A DNA stretch of 64,000 nucleotides from Antitrichia curtipendula (taxonomy: Eukaryota; Streptophyta; Bryopsida; Hypnales; Leucodontaceae), in contig OX579638.1 of the NCBI GenBank assembly GCA_951230915.1, positions 10,186,696 to 10,250,695 of the forward strand, written 5' to 3'. The notes beneath the pieces are model-generated. The model had not been told where the DNA came from. It saw nothing but the letters and a program-made list of their open reading frames with translations, and made no database searches. The translations under genes and the position numbers were made by a program. How positions within the stretch are numbered: position 1 is the stretch's first letter; the number at the start of each line of letters is the position of its first letter. Of the stretch, positions 36,533-49,730 are shown in pieces.

Positions 36533-39370
36533 TCAATCGGAATTGTATACAGTCAAGCTTCCATTGATGACATCAATTTGAGCCGTAGGAATTTTAAGGA
36601 CACATTCTATTGTATCCTTTTTGACCTTGGACTTCCATGCCGTGATCAAAGAATTTGTGTCTTCCCATACCGGTTCTTGGGTCTCGTCTACTTTCTAACG
36701 CAATCCTTTGGCAGAATCCCAACCAGTGTAAAATTCTTGAACATTGTGCCCCCGTGTCGCGGGCCGAAAGTACTGAATGAGGATACAATTCGGATGTTCC
36801 GGATTAGAGAAAGGATCAGATAAAGCTCTCGCAATCCATACAGGCTTCAAATCACCATCAGCTGGTCGAAGGGCAACAAAAAAAATCTTTCCCAACATCA
36901 CGCTCTACACGGAAAGACGGCAATGGGCGATCACGACGTTGCCCTACAAAGACATCATCCTCAGCAAATTCTTCACGAACTTCGCCATTGTCATCAAGTT
37001 CGTCTTCCACGATCGCTTCGACTCGGGTGGAAGGCCAAAAGCCATCTTTCAATGCCTCAAACGGTTCAATAGGTTCCAACAAGCATGCTTTTACTGCCCG
37101 CCAATAGAACACCAAGTGTCGGAACATCTTCTATACTCGCTACTCCCATCTTCGTTGCACAAAGCCTCCCAATATTTGATGAATCCGGATATTCCTTTAG
37201 AAATGTCATCCACGCCCCGCATTGGGAGGTGGGCAACAGGCACTGGCTCCCCACGAGGCCATAGGCTTCGTCCTTCTAAGTCTTCTCGCCACAATTTGAT
37301 ACCCCCTTCTTCTGGAAGCCAGTCACTATCCGTACAATACCTCTTGTACTTCATGATTGGAACACTAGCCGAGTTTAAATAGAACTTGAATTGTTGTGCC
37401 TTGGTGTGGCCAACAAGTGCTTCGTCCCCTTCCAAAATGAAGCCTTCTATAAAGGCTTTAAAATCTGGTACCTCCTCTATTAAATGAGGAATTGTAGGAA
37501 CAGAATCCACATCCATGAAGGACTTCATCAGGGCGGGAATGGTTGGGAAACTTTCTTTCTTCAATTGCATGCTCCATCTCCCAAACAAGGCATCGATGTC
37601 GTCATGTGTGTGACCGACTAACATGAAACTCACATACACCTCCCGAAAGATCTTTTTTGCAACAAGGAGGGACCAGAACGCAAAGACATAACGATTTTTG
37701 TTGTCACCTGTGGCATTGTCCATTTGTACGTTTAGAACTGAAGGAAGAGGAGTTGCTGCAATAGGAACTTCGGGTGCAGGACGAAGTGACGACTTGCACA
37801 TTTCAGCTCCCTTCAACACCGCTTCAAATAGAGGAGCAGAGCCTGATCCAACAAACAATTCCCTAGAAGAATACTTCAGAGGGAGTTCTAGGTCTCGCAA
37901 GAGCTTTGCTAAAGACCCCACCGTATAATTCGAGTCATGAAGGAAGATATCAAGACCGTAATGCGCATAGCGTACATCACCGTATCCATGAGCAATCATT
38001 CCGGTCACTGATACCGGCAACTTTGTGAGTCCATCAAGTTGCTTGCTCTTGTGGGAGAACACCGGAGATGCCGTTTTTGCATGATCCATTTTGCCATGCA
38101 TGATGGTTAAGCATTCGTGAGGGTAGGCACTTGACCTATACCGGTTTGCATAATAATTATCTCGATGAGCCCGAGCACATCCATTATGTTTTTCCAATAG
38201 ATGATCCCATTTCCGTCGTAATCCAATTGGAGTTGTCCTCCTTTGAGCATGAAATCTATCACAGTCAGCACACCAAGCAAAATTATCTCCCGATTTTTTC
38301 ACACAATACTTAGGGAAGTTCAATTTTCTTATTTTGCTGATATTTGAGGTGGAGACCTCTTTCAACCCAAACACAGCATTTGCTGCGTTCACTTCCGGAA
38401 GTGTCTCTTTCCATGTGAAAGTGGCTGGCAAAACCTTAGAAACCACCTTCTCTCCAGAAGGAAGAGTATGCGAACGATGCGGCATATGGTCAGCTGACTT
38501 CTCAAGTACGCACTTCAACATTGCAGCGGCTTGAAGCGTATGCTTCCTAGCCCTTTGTGTCCCCAAATTCCCATGCGGTTGAGCTCGATCACCTCTAGCA
38601 GCATATGTTTGAAAACGATGGAAGGTGGATTCCGAGACACCTGTAATATGCCTCCACGTCGCCATACAAACATCAATCCCTTCCAGAGTGACCACCCTCT
38701 TGCCCTAAGCATCACGGTGGACCTGTCGGTGCACGTTCAACTTCATGTGGTAACAAAACTCGAACGTTGTCTTGTAGTACATACGTTCACGCAAAGCTCG
38801 AATCTTCTCTCTAGGAAAAGGTTGGACACAATTGCTCAGACAACACACCTTGCTCAATACAAAATTAATCGATTCTTGAGTGAGTATATCGGTGGCCCTC
38901 AAAGAGGATTGAGGGGCCGGAGGATTCCTCACAACACTTGTGTATGGTCTCGCAGTGGACGAAGATGGCCGTAAAGGCCTTACCTGTCGACGATTATACT
39001 CGTCTCTAACGTCATGATCCTTTAGACTTGCTCCATTCAAAAAAACTCGGTCAACGGGCCAAGCACGAAGAGAGTATTTCCAATCATCCGGAACCTCGTC
39101 CGGTTTCAAGGATTTGGAGATGTGAACTGCCACAAGAGAATCTCCTAAAGGACCATTACTACCAAGAACGTGATTGGAATCGACACTGTGACAGATGCCC
39201 TCAGCTACAGCCAACCCAATTTCATTCTTCAAGATTACAATCATAGTGCTCCACAATCGTCTCGGAATACCAGCACATTCCGGAATGGGAATGTCCTGCA
39301 CTATCGTGTTCTCCATGTCTCCTTCATCGGAGGCGTAATCGTGAACAAGTTCTTCGAAGACATCCATCAT
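36533..39370 (-). pseudogene. DUF7869-type (transposase-like) protein, decayed
   Basis: One minus-strand reading frame runs from the Met at 39370. It crosses an in-frame TAG (38705-38707, in HRDA*GKRVV), continues to 37091 and resumes in the same frame from about 36895 to the TGA at 36533, with a second TAG at 36695-36697. Between about 37127 and 36890 the coding-like frame is shifted, so two compensating frameshifts are needed. Motifs include a Cys-rich CCLSNCVQPFPREKIRALRE, HITGVSESTFHRFQ, HGNLGTQRARKHT, LNVQMDNATGDNKNRYVFAF and VSFMLVGHTHDDIDALFGRW. These resemble the widespread DUF7869 family, which I believe is transposon-linked with a possible DDE-like core (inference). A splice acceptor (TGTTGTCGCAG) immediately precedes the first codons, so an upstream exon may exist. 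The upstream DNA carries the AACTCG palindromes. Confidence 0.65.
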
Positions 39371-39443
39371 TCCTGCGACAACACAATACGACGGTCCAAT
39401 AAGTCAGAGAAGATCAATTTCATAAACACAGATAACAATACAT

Positions 39444-40255
39444 TCAACTCGAGGCGAGTTAAATATACTCCACAGAACACAAATCTCTATTTATTCGTGA
39501 TCAACGATATATCCATAAAATCGAGAACAAAATCCGAATTTTAGAAATAACAATACAGTGACAGTCTCCAATCGAGATCTGCACTTCAAATACAAACCAA
39601 AATCCTCCAAGACGAGACGATATAGTTTACCCCAGTGCTAACAAGCCCCAGGATATTAGACACAGCCGAGACCAATAGAACTGCACGCAGGTGAACTGAA
39701 TTTGTAGAAACAAAATACCAAATATCAATCGAATCATAAAGCAAAATAAATTCACCACCCCCATTGAACATCTGGAGTAATACGGACTCAGCTAAAAATC
39801 TGAGACAGAAACCTTCCATCATCATATTTCCGATTATAAGTGTCACATATGTACATTGAGAGCACACAAACCAACCGTCAAAGTAGATGATAATGGCAGA
39901 ATATTTAACTCGGGTCGAGTTAAAGGAATCATTTTTGCGACAGTCCGGGTGATATTCTAATCGACGACTATAACTGAGGCCGAGATAAAAGACCTGAAGA
40001 ACATGAACATGGTACACCTGGACAATAAACTCGGTCCGATAAACAGGGACCCACGGGACGCGCACACCAACCAGTTCAACTCGGGTCGAGTTAAAACATC
40101 ACAAATGTATTTTATCTTATTGCTTGTCCTCTTTGCATTCGATGGAGGATTGGTTACATTTAACTCGTCCCGAGTTAAATGTATTGGTTGTGCTTCACCT
40201 CTTCTGATCATTTGGTCGGGTGGTCTTTCTCTATTTTAACTCGGGTCGAGTTAAA
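39444..40255. repeat. Cluster of five TTTAACTCGGGTCGAGTTAAA palindromes
   Basis: Near-perfect 19-22-bp palindromes lie at about 39444-39463 (centre GAGGC), 39904-39924, 40075-40095, 40159-40180 (centre GTCCC) and 40234-40255. A degenerate one lies at 40025-40044. All have AACTC and GAGTT arms with a variable centre. They lie upstream of the minus-strand pseudogene at 36.5-39.4 kb, perhaps in its first intron. The same family recurs at 49.8-54.9 kb. Apart from these no gene is supported between 39371 and 41170. Confidence 0.9.
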
Positions 40256-41173
40256 TGGGGTCCCGTGTTTTGCGGAGGTCATGCTCAGAGTTGTATTTCA
40301 TTGCATCCCGGTAATTACGGCGATGTTCACGGAAGCGTGCTCTCCTCCTTCAAATCGTCTCAGAAAAAACAGATTTCTAGGTCGATGAAAACAGGAAATC
40401 ATGAGCATCACAGACATTACACAAAAAACTCATAAAATCCTGAGTCTGAGGACAATAGGACTTGAAAACATTTGCGATACAAGCACTTCATTCTGCACAT
40501 TTCAGACTGTCGTAGTTCTCGAGTGAATCAAACGCAGAAAAATATACACATTGAAAATCTACAATGCACATGACGGTTGATTGCGACTGAGAAGACAACA
40601 ACCACTACAGTGAAAGTATAGTGAGGGAACTATGGCATACCAACACGCGAATGTTGGGAAGAACCGAAGTGGTAGCAACTCTTGCGATGGATAAGAATGC
40701 GGATATATTCAAAACCCGAGAGACCAACTGAACTCAGATTACAAAGCGCGCAAGTGAGTCGTACTGTGAAAGTTGAAGCAAAACTATGACAACAGACCGC
40801 GACAATGGGAGACGAATTCTTCGACACTGTGGTGAGGAAGAAACAACTTCCCGGAAGACGGCCGAAATTATGGCGAAGGCGGGAAAGTAAGCGAGGGAAC
40901 TATTCGCGGGATTTTCAAACAACCCTTCTCATCCCCGAATAGAACTGAGGAAGCACTTTCTGGCCTTGACAGCTACAAGTATTAAATGCTCACGACCTGG
41001 AATTTTCCAAGTACAGTAGCTGCCGAATAATTTTGTCAATGTGTACAATTTTTTATGCGCGCGACAAAAGTCCTATTCCTGGATACTATTCTAAGTAAAA
41101 GGTCAGCCTAATTTTGCCTCCATAAAAGAACATGAAGGAATCTGAGGAAGGTAGGTGGTCCACAAAGGTCAGA

Positions 41174-41440
41174 TTTTCAGGGTTTTAGGGGAAAGGTCAT
41201 AGTCTACGGCTATAGGGTTGTTAAGGTTCACGATTCAGGGTTCAGGGTCTGGGTTTAGGGTTTAGAGTTTAGGGAGTTTAGGGTTTAGGGTTCAGTTTCC
41301 AAAAGTGTTTTCCAAAAAATGAATGGTGTGCAAGTGCCATTGTTAGCAGGGGGGGAGTATATTTAAAAATTTTCAATTTATATAGATTTGAAAATTCCTT
41401 AACTTTCAGACGGTATTTAGGGTTTTAGGGTTCAGGGGTG
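41174..41440. repeat. Interstitial telomere-like TTTAGGG tract
   Basis: Degenerate repeats such as GGGTTTAGGGTTTAGAGTTTAGGGAGTTTAGGGTTTAGGG at about 41240-41295, plus GGTTTTAGGG at 41174-41190 and 41416-41430. TTTAGGG is the common telomere unit of the green lineage. Similar short traces (CCCTAAAACCTAAATCC; CCCTAAACCCTAAATCC) occur near 62281 and 63775. Confidence 0.75.
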
Positions 41441-42780
41441 GTCTACACAGGTCACGTTTGTTCAAGGAAATTTAGCTTGAGAATGCCCAAATGAGTATAT
41501 TTTCATTAAAACTTGAACACATGTGTGCCTGTTCTTGCATTTGTCATGTCTAAGGTGGACTATACAGCTAATTCTCAAGAAGTTTAGGGTCCATAAATCT
41601 CTAAAGTCCAAAAAGTTCCTAGTTAAGGGGCTCTTTAGATTTTGGATATGCTCATGTAATCTCAAATTTTTGTATGGTTTTGTTTAACTGTTTTCGAGGT
41701 TAGGAAATGCGATTCATTTTCAGTAGGTGCCATGGAACCAAAGGTATGTCACAATGGTTCTAAAAACAAAACCACAGGCATCCCAAATATAGAATAAATG
41801 AACTTGAGATTTTTAAATTTTATATTTTAATCTCAAAGATCATCCTCTTGCTTACATGAGAACCGTTAATTCATTATATTTGGACTAGAGATGAGGATGT
41901 TATGGATAATCTCAATTTAAACGAAATTGAAGCATCTTCTTCAAGAAATACCTTCTAAAATCCATTCTTTAATTTAACATTTTGAAAATGAATGAAAAAA
42001 AGCTAGGGAAGGTTAATTTTGTTTGCTGGAACAACCTTACCATGTTTCAATTCCATGTTAGACTTGTTCATTATTTAATCTTGAATGTACTTGTACTTAA
42101 TATTTTTTTCATGACCATAAAATCAAAAAACAGTAGTGCAAAAGTTTTTAGATAGAAAGATGCAAATCTGGAAAAACCTAGTTAATGAAGGTGTGGCCGT
42201 GTGGGGGTTCTTGCAAAATTCTATTCATTGAGGAGCATATTGGAAAATATCATGTTCATATTTAAGCATGATCTACTCATTTTGGCCTTGAAATTCTCCT
42301 CTCATGAGATATGTATACATCAAAAAGAAAAAACTTCTACAAACTACTTTTATAGATGAAAATGTCATAAATGCTCACCGGGTCAAATCACACTGAAAGG
42401 TACCACAAAGGGGGTTAGACGCATTGAAATCTGCAATGTATCTTCTTTGAAACTATTATTTTAAAAGTTAATCTATTAAATTTAGTCATTTTAGTCCTTC
42501 TCAACTAGTAGTTCAAATCATGTTAAGACTAATATTTTTTTATTCATAGATAAATCTATACTTACTTACTGAAGTTTCAATTGAAGTTTAGATGTCAGCC
42601 TATCAGGTTTTTTAATGGTAGAAAAAGGATCCTTTGAAATCTATTTTGAGAATTGAATGTTTAATTTATTAAAAGATTAAATCAAGAATTTGTCAAAAAT
42701 AAATAAATTGATTAAAAAATTGATGATTTATGTCATTTGAAAGATTTTTTTTATGAAATTTTTTCTTCATCCTTTTAAAG

Positions 42781-42918
42781 GGATGCATTGCTATATTATT
42801 CATTAGAAAAAATAATGACAACATTAAAGTAATTGAGAGCTTCAAAAGTTTAGAAAAGGACTCAAGTCCTGTCCTACAAAAGTAATCCCAATGGTACCTT
42901 TGAATGTGGTTTGACCCC
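42781..42918 (+). repeat. Dispersed repeat, copy 2
   Basis: Homologous to 16831-16980 in the same orientation, sharing GGTACCTTTGAATGTGGTTTGACCC near the right end. It is non-coding. Confidence 0.6.
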
Positions 42919-45900
42919 ACCATGCACTTCCAAGACACATTTACAACAAGTACGAAGAACTTAAGATGTGGACATGAAAATCCATTTTCTGTTCTAGCTT
43001 TAGGATACTCACTGTAAATTCTTTGTTCATTTTAATTCTCTTTGAAGAATACATTGCATGTTGTGTGTATTCTCTAAGTCACTGGAACTTAAAAAATTAT
43101 ATAATAACTATTTTGTGCTCTCTAAAAAACAATTTCTAAAAGTATTCACTTCTATAGAATTTTTTTGTATTTGTCCTCGTCATATGAATTAGTTGCTCAG
43201 TTTTATTATTGAATTCAGTTCATTTTTTCTATGAATCACATTGTTACAATGTACATGTATATATTGTATAGTGAAAAGAAAAAAAATTTCCTTACGTATA
43301 TCATTCCTAATTATTTACCAAATTAGGACTTTCATTACCCTTCTTTGAACATTCATAAGTGTGGGTATTGTGAGTTAAATATTTATCGGCTACTACAGAA
43401 CTCTTTGAGCTGCAACAACTTATTTTCTATACTCCTGATTTATTCCTAAGTGAATTCATGATTGCATGGGATACATTAGAGTCATTTGTAAGAATTTGAA
43501 CCTCTCATGATTAATCATGAATGATTGAACTTGATTAATGCATGCTCACATGAAGGACAAATTATGATTGATTTAAGTTCATGTGAAGGCCATCAAATGA
43601 ACCATTCATTTGAATGTACTAAATCAATTTAATGTATGATTTAATGTGACTGAAGGTTACTCCTCCATGCCACAAAGTTTGACATATTAATGACTTATTT
43701 GGATATGAAGAGGATTTTCAATTAGTATTTTGCTCTCAAAATTTTAGTAATTTCTGTAAGACATACTCCCACAATTACTAGTTGGACAAACAAATGAGAA
43801 TGTCAAGTTCTTTTTATACACATGGCTTTCAAGAAGAGAATGAATTTCTAAAACCATAAATATTTCACTTCTATATTAGTTTACCAATTTTTTTTGTGCT
43901 TCGTTTGCACAATAGTTGTCAATAATTGTTGTCATGGGTTTCCCAAAAAAACAAGAGAATAATACGCAAATTGCGCCTGCTCATCAATACATGACATTCC
44001 AAAAACAAAACAGATTTGCATACAATTTCATTTGGTTTTGAAATTGAAGTCTTCAACATACTCACAAGTTGAAGTACTTGTTTGGGCTTGGTTTGTACAT
44101 TAATGGCAAAACTTTCACCACATGGGTTTTAGGGTGAAACAAGAAATGGCCCTGGGTCTTCACCTCCCAAAGTATTTTTTGCCCCGCTCTGCGAAGGATA
44201 AGTTGAGTCCAAATGCTTTATTGTTGTTTCAAGTGAATTTGTATTGAATTTTTTTTTAACCTTTTTAAAAATGTCCAATGCTTCATGGATATATTACTTA
44301 TATTTGAATCAGTTCCATGGACCAAACTTAAGGCTATACGTAGCGCAATGAGCCCTAAGTGGAGGTTGGAGGGCAGCACAATATAATCATCGAACTATTC
44401 ATTATTTTTTAATCTATTTTGTCCTTTCAATTTTTTTTTTTGTCTCCATTTGAAAATTTGATTCCTTATATGTGAGGACTATTAATGAGAAAGCTATAGG
44501 CTACCTTACTTTTTAGAGCAATATAATAATCTTTTACAAAAAACAACTTATACGACTCTTTTGTCAATGCATTTTTTACAATTACAAAAACAAATTCATA
44601 CATAGGGTTAGGGTTGCTTGGTAGAACCATTTCACCGTTGAGATTCTTGTATTTCAATTCCATCTTAGAGTTATGGATGTTTTATTTTTTTCTTCAATCT
44701 TAAATGTATTTGTACTTAACAATCTTCTAATACCTTGAATCCAATTGAAATAAATTAGTGTTCTTCCTTGAAATTCTTTTTTTAGATTCTAAACTAGACT
44801 ACTGAACTTAAGAATTTTGGAAACCAAAGTTAAGAGTACAGGAATTTGGAACTCAAAATATTCAAAGGCAAAAACTTTAATCAAGCAAGTTGCAATAAAA
44901 CTGTTTTACACTAAACCCTTTGAATGCAAATATCTTGTGCATTACATGCATAGGGTTTTAAAATTGGAACACAAGTGCTTAAAATTTAATGAAGACATAC
45001 ATTTTGTGAACACTTGCCATGGAATGACTTCTTCATATGTGTTTGTACAAGTTGTATTTGAATTGTTTTGTTTTGTTGAACATAATTATCATTGCAGCCC
45101 TATGCAAATGAAAATTAATGAGCACACCAAATTTCAATTTCTAAAAACCATATTCTTAATTCCGGTGATTTTTTAAATTTAAATCTCACAATAATATAAA
45201 ATAATTCATTGACAATCATTGGTGAGGAATCTTTTTAATTACAATGCTTCCACACATACTAAAAAACAACAATATGCATAGCTTTCCTGTGATGAGTGTC
45301 TTCAAAAAAGTTTCATAGTTTTTTCTACAAAGATGTTGATGTTGGCATGATAATGTCTGAATTTTGGATATTTAGAGATATCTTCAGTTGTAATTTGATT
45401 TATTTATTAGCCTTTTTCATGGTAACTAATTTCATAACATTTCAACATGATGATACAATTATTTTGAGGAAATTTAGAGATTGGAAGATATTTTGGTAAA
45501 ATGTAGAGTTCTTACATAGAGATATTCATTTCTTCAAAGTTGGGGCATATGAGACTTTGTAATGGCGCAACACTTTATTGTTCATTTCATTGTTACTTTA
45601 GAAGGTTCAAGGTAATTCAAAATGTACATCAGTACATGTCTACATACGTATGCAATTGAATTAGAAAAAGTCATTATGAATTGAAGTAGTATGTTAGAAT
45701 AATATAGTATGTTCAAAAATGTAGTATATTCAAAAATAACTTTAGTAATTTATTAACCAAAAATGAATAAAATGTGAGTATTCGAATTTGGAATGCTTCA
45801 TTGAAAGTACGAATTTAGTATTCATTCTACAAATCAAGAGATACCCATTTTTTTTATAAATAATATGTACAAATTTTAGAAAGGTTGAAATACATAGTTC

Positions 45901-47104
45901 ATACATTCTTTATCTGAACTTGGCTGTATTGCAAGAAGGTCATGATGGATTTCTGTACGTTGATGTATTGGAATTCTATTAAATGTTCTTTAAAGGAAAT
46001 TTTATAGATCTTAATTTTTATTTATTTAATTGTAGACATTTATAAATTAATTTATGTGTGTTTACTTTGTAGTCCTTGTTAATGGTCTTCATAATTGCGC
46101 AACCTTAAATCCAAACACTTTAAACAGGGTACAAAATAAGTTTTTATTCCGCATATTGTCCAGTTATTACATAATATGGCTTTTAGTTGTCTGGACAGAA
46201 AGAAAGTTGGCAAAATAACCTTTCTTTCAATTTCACTTTATACTTCAATTTTGGTAGATTAAGTCTAATATACAACTGTCAGGCAAACAATTACAATACA
46301 TCAAGTGGACAACATTTTTTTTTTCCGTACAATGAAATCAAAAAAAATTTAGAAGAGAATTTGGTACTCTTTTGTTGTGGTTTTTTTTTAATCTTTATAT
46401 GATCTCTTTAGAAGTGCTCTACAAAACTGGAGGCCTTATGTGCACTTCCTCTCTTGTGAAGGATTAGTGGCTTATGTCATACATGTTGTGCAGTACCTCT
46501 TTATTGCCGATCAATGACAAAATGTCCACTTATAGGATAAAAATGTAACTATTCATCTTCTCAATTTCGTGTGAAAAGGAGAAATCATCTGTAGTAGTTT
46601 GACTTGCAGACATTGCTTTTAAATTATTGTAACCCAAGAATAGGCCCGCGACGGTGATAAAACAAATGATTTCCAAGGTTATGAGTCCGTCGTTAAAGGA
46701 TTTCACATTCAAATTAAAATGTGACTTGGATGACTCATTCTTCTACTTGACACCCTCAAAGACCAAAAACAAATTGAAAATATAAAATGAATTTATAAAC
46801 AACTACATATGTATATAAAACATTTACTGTATGCAGAAGGTAGATTTTTAATTTTTTAATTTTAATCTTTTAGTTTTATATAGAAGTAGGGTCTAAAATT
46901 AATTCAACTCTCCTATTTAATAAAAGTACATGATAGTGTTCTATATATATAATCATTTAAAAAGGTAAAGCTTTTATTTTGAATGTTTTATTTCTTTGTT
47001 ATTTGTGGATGTGGGGTCTTAAATTAATTCGAAAATTAAGTTTATAGCAAGTAAATACTACTCTTCTATATTAATGTGTTTGATATAAAGAAACATGTAT
47101 TTGG

Positions 47105-47160
47105 TATATATATCTATATATATATCTCTCTCTATATATCTCTCTCTCTATATATATAAA
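47105..47160. repeat. TATATATCTCTC microsatellite
   Basis: Alternating runs of TA and TC dinucleotides. Confidence 0.85.
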
Positions 47161-48451
47161 ACTTAAAATGTACAACATAGAACTTTTATTCTTAATCTTT
47201 TGGTTATGTACGTATTTATGTAGGATCTAAAATTAATTCAAAATTCATATGTGAAGCAAATAAATGCTATTATTTTAGGTGTGATTTAATAAATCAAATA
47301 AAAGATCCTTTTATTAATTCATTCAAATAATAAGTTAAAAGTTCAAATGAATGTCGAATTAAATAGTTCAAATTTTTTTAGGAGGTATTCATCTATACAA
47401 TCTCCAAAAACAAATGTTAATCTATTTTTTAGAACAAATTTGTTGTCGCCCATTTTGATATTAAAATAAGAAACATATAACCTTTGAATGTAATATTCTA
47501 TAGAAAAAAACCCTTCCCACATAGATTATGATAACTAGCATACATCAAAGAGGGCCCCTTGGTCCTTTAAGGGTTAAAGAAAGAACATAATGGAATTTTT
47601 ATTATATTAGTGTTTCTCAAACTTTCAGTTTGCTCATGAATCTCTGGGGCACCAAATTCTAGTATTTACAATACTTTGAAGCTAAATAAAATTAACCAAG
47701 TTATTATCTTTCATAGTTTCTACATTTATAAAATTATTGTTGGATTCTAGTTTTAGTGTCAAACATTTAATTTTGAAAATGAATGATTGTGATTTTGCTT
47801 AGTTTCAAAATTTTGCGCAAAGGTATCCTTTGTAATTCTTGTTTTTTTAATGTCAAGGGCTCTTAAAAATGAACCTTAAATATACTAGAATGAAGGAATG
47901 AAATAGTAAGTAGTCATTGAGGAACTCTAATTAAAATTTTAAAACTTTGCTTTTAAATGATTTTATTCTGAGACTTTAGCATGTGACAAAACAAATGATT
48001 TCCAAGGTCATGAGTCTGTCATTTAAGGATTATTGCAACCATCTTCTTTAAACAATCAAGTAGGGAGCTCTAAAATGGATAGTAAGTAGTCTAGAATGAA
48101 CTACCACCAATATAAGAGCATAATGAAGCCAATTGTTTTACCACAAATGTTAAACGAATTTAGGGTTTATTTAAGTTTAGTAGGGATCACATTTAGTTCC
48201 CTTGAATGTATTGTTTTTTGAATTTTATATTGCTTGTTTTTGGTGAAGTCATATTTATTTTCAAACTGGACGTGTGTGGGTTTTCCAAGGCCTAGAATCA
48301 TAAATACGTTCCTATGGTAGAATAATTTAGAAATTCATAAGGAATTCAAAAATGCTTTGAACATTACAAACCACTTCTGTTAGATTCCACGTCAATTTTT
48401 CTTCAAGTCAAAAGAAAGGAAAATAAAATCCATGATTATGGGGCCACAATG

Positions 48452-48687
48452 CCATATTTAACTACTTTTGGACTTTGCAAAGTCCAAAATTGGTAAAGGG
48501 ACATCTAAGACAATTGTAGATTTTGACTTCTATAGATTTTATGAATCTAGACGTGATATAGATTTTGGACTAAGTGGTTTGAAAAATGTACAACAGGTTT
48601 AGATTTTAGATATCTATGACATCGTGAGATCTCACGATCGACAAAGTCCAGAATTCCCTTAAAAGTCCAAAAGTAGTTAAATATGGC
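48452..48687. mobile_element. 236-bp inverted-repeat element upstream of the 50.6-kb gene
   Basis: GCCATATTTAACTACTTTTG at 48452-48471 is exactly inverted as CAAAAGTAGTTAAATATGGC at 48668-48687, and the following GACTTT / AAAGTC also pairs. Flanks are ACAAT and ATCAC, so no clear target duplication was found. The interior is AT-rich and non-coding. It sits directly left of the GC-rich segment that begins near 48720. Confidence 0.65.
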
Positions 48688-48719
48688 ATCACAGTTGTAG
48701 GGCGAAGAATTGAGGACCA

Positions 48720-49422
48720 CGATTTTAGGGGCCACGTCTGGGCGGCGCGGCGTAGGGGTCATCTCTCCCAATTTTCTTCCGCTTCGTTCCCGCTTGGTTT
48801 TCCTTGTATTGTTTTCGGTTTTGCTTCGTTGTGGTTTGATCTTCTTCTCGCTTGTTGTTCTCCATTTTCTCCCCTGTTTTGCTTCCCCATCGGCGCGTTC
48901 AATTTGCCTTCCGCGTGGGCGCACCTTGGAGCCGTTTTTTAGCATTGGTGGAGCGATTTTTTGAAGCAATCTCCAGCGTTTTTGGAGCAACCTTGTTTTC
49001 TTGGGCCTTGCTTTGCGGTTGCGTTTTGTGAGTGTGTGCATCAGTGTGTGCTTCGGAGGAGGCGGCGGCAAATTCGAGCAACGATCATCAATTGTGGGTG
49101 AGTTTGTTCTTGTGCAATTCTCCATTTCCCACTTTCTCTCAACTGCTTGCATTCGGGTTTGCATTCGGGTTTCAGTAGAGGTCAACTGCTTTGCATTTGA
49201 GTTTCGGCTTGCATTTGGCTTGCACTCGGGTTTCTAGGATTTGCTGAATGTAGTAGGAGTCTTTTCTGTCAGGTTTTTCGCTGTAGATCTTGTTATTCGT
49301 GTTGCAGATCTCAATGCTTTTGTTCTTTTTATTCATGTTTATGTTTTTGTTGTTTCTGTTTCTCTTTTAAATTTCTGTTGTAGTTCTAGTTGGTCTTGCT
49401 CAAGATGTCGTTGTTCTTGTTG
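48720..49422 (+). promoter_or_regulatory. GC-rich, CT-biased upstream region of the 50.6-kb gene
   Basis: Composition changes sharply here from AT-rich to GC-rich with T/C-rich phrases such as TTCTTCCGCTTCG and TCTTCTCGCTTG. Minus-strand frames through it (48547-49185) are low-complexity Arg/Lys-rich and look like antisense of a pyrimidine-rich leader. I infer promoter and 5'-UTR sequence. No TATA box was fixed. Confidence 0.35.
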
Positions 49423-49564
49423 CAGATCTCACTGTTTTTGTTGTTTTTGTTTATGCTTTTGTTGATTTTGATGTTTTGTGGTTTAGGTTTCTTCAGATCT
49501 CACTGTTTTTGTTGTTTTTGTTTATGCTTTTGCTGATTTTGATGTTTTGTGGTTTAGGTTTCTG
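49423..49564 (+). repeat. Tandem duplication, two 71-bp units
   Basis: CAGATCTCACTGTTTTTGTT starts at 49423 and again at 49494. The two units are nearly identical (GTTGATTTTG versus GCTGATTTTG) and are rich in TTTTTGTT. It is a local slippage duplication in the leader region. Confidence 0.9.
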
Positions 49565-49730
49565 TTCCTGTTTCTGTTTCCGTTCTTGTTTTTGTATTTG
49601 TTGCAGGATCTTATTTTTTGGTGCATGAAGATGATGTTTGATTCAGGAATATGTCATGTATCATGTTGTTTTAGCAAGGTTACAATTCAGCTGAACAATA
49701 ATGTTTTTTCTTGGTGTTTAAAATGTATGC

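Larger units (their letters stand above)
41441..48451. other. AT-rich intergenic DNA with dispersed repeats
   Basis: Seven kilobases with no supportable gene. Open frames are short, AT-biased and lack motifs. It contains the second copy of the 16.8-kb repeat (42781-42918). A pair of similar segments lies at about 42045-42115 and 44655-44725 (both AATTCCAT...CTTGTACTTAA-like). Another pair lies at 46655-46700 and 47985-48030 (ACAAATGATTTCCAAGGT). A TATATCTCTC microsatellite occupies about 47105-47160. Confidence 0.5.

Noticed and set aside
36777..37382. 201-aa plus-strand ORF over the DUF7869-type pseudogene
   Set aside because: It is antisense to a frame with recognisable conserved motifs; an opposite-strand shadow.
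48547..49185. 212-aa minus-strand ORF
   Set aside because: Arg/Lys/Thr-rich low-complexity translation of a pyrimidine-rich leader read backwards, with its end running into the inverted-repeat element; no motif.
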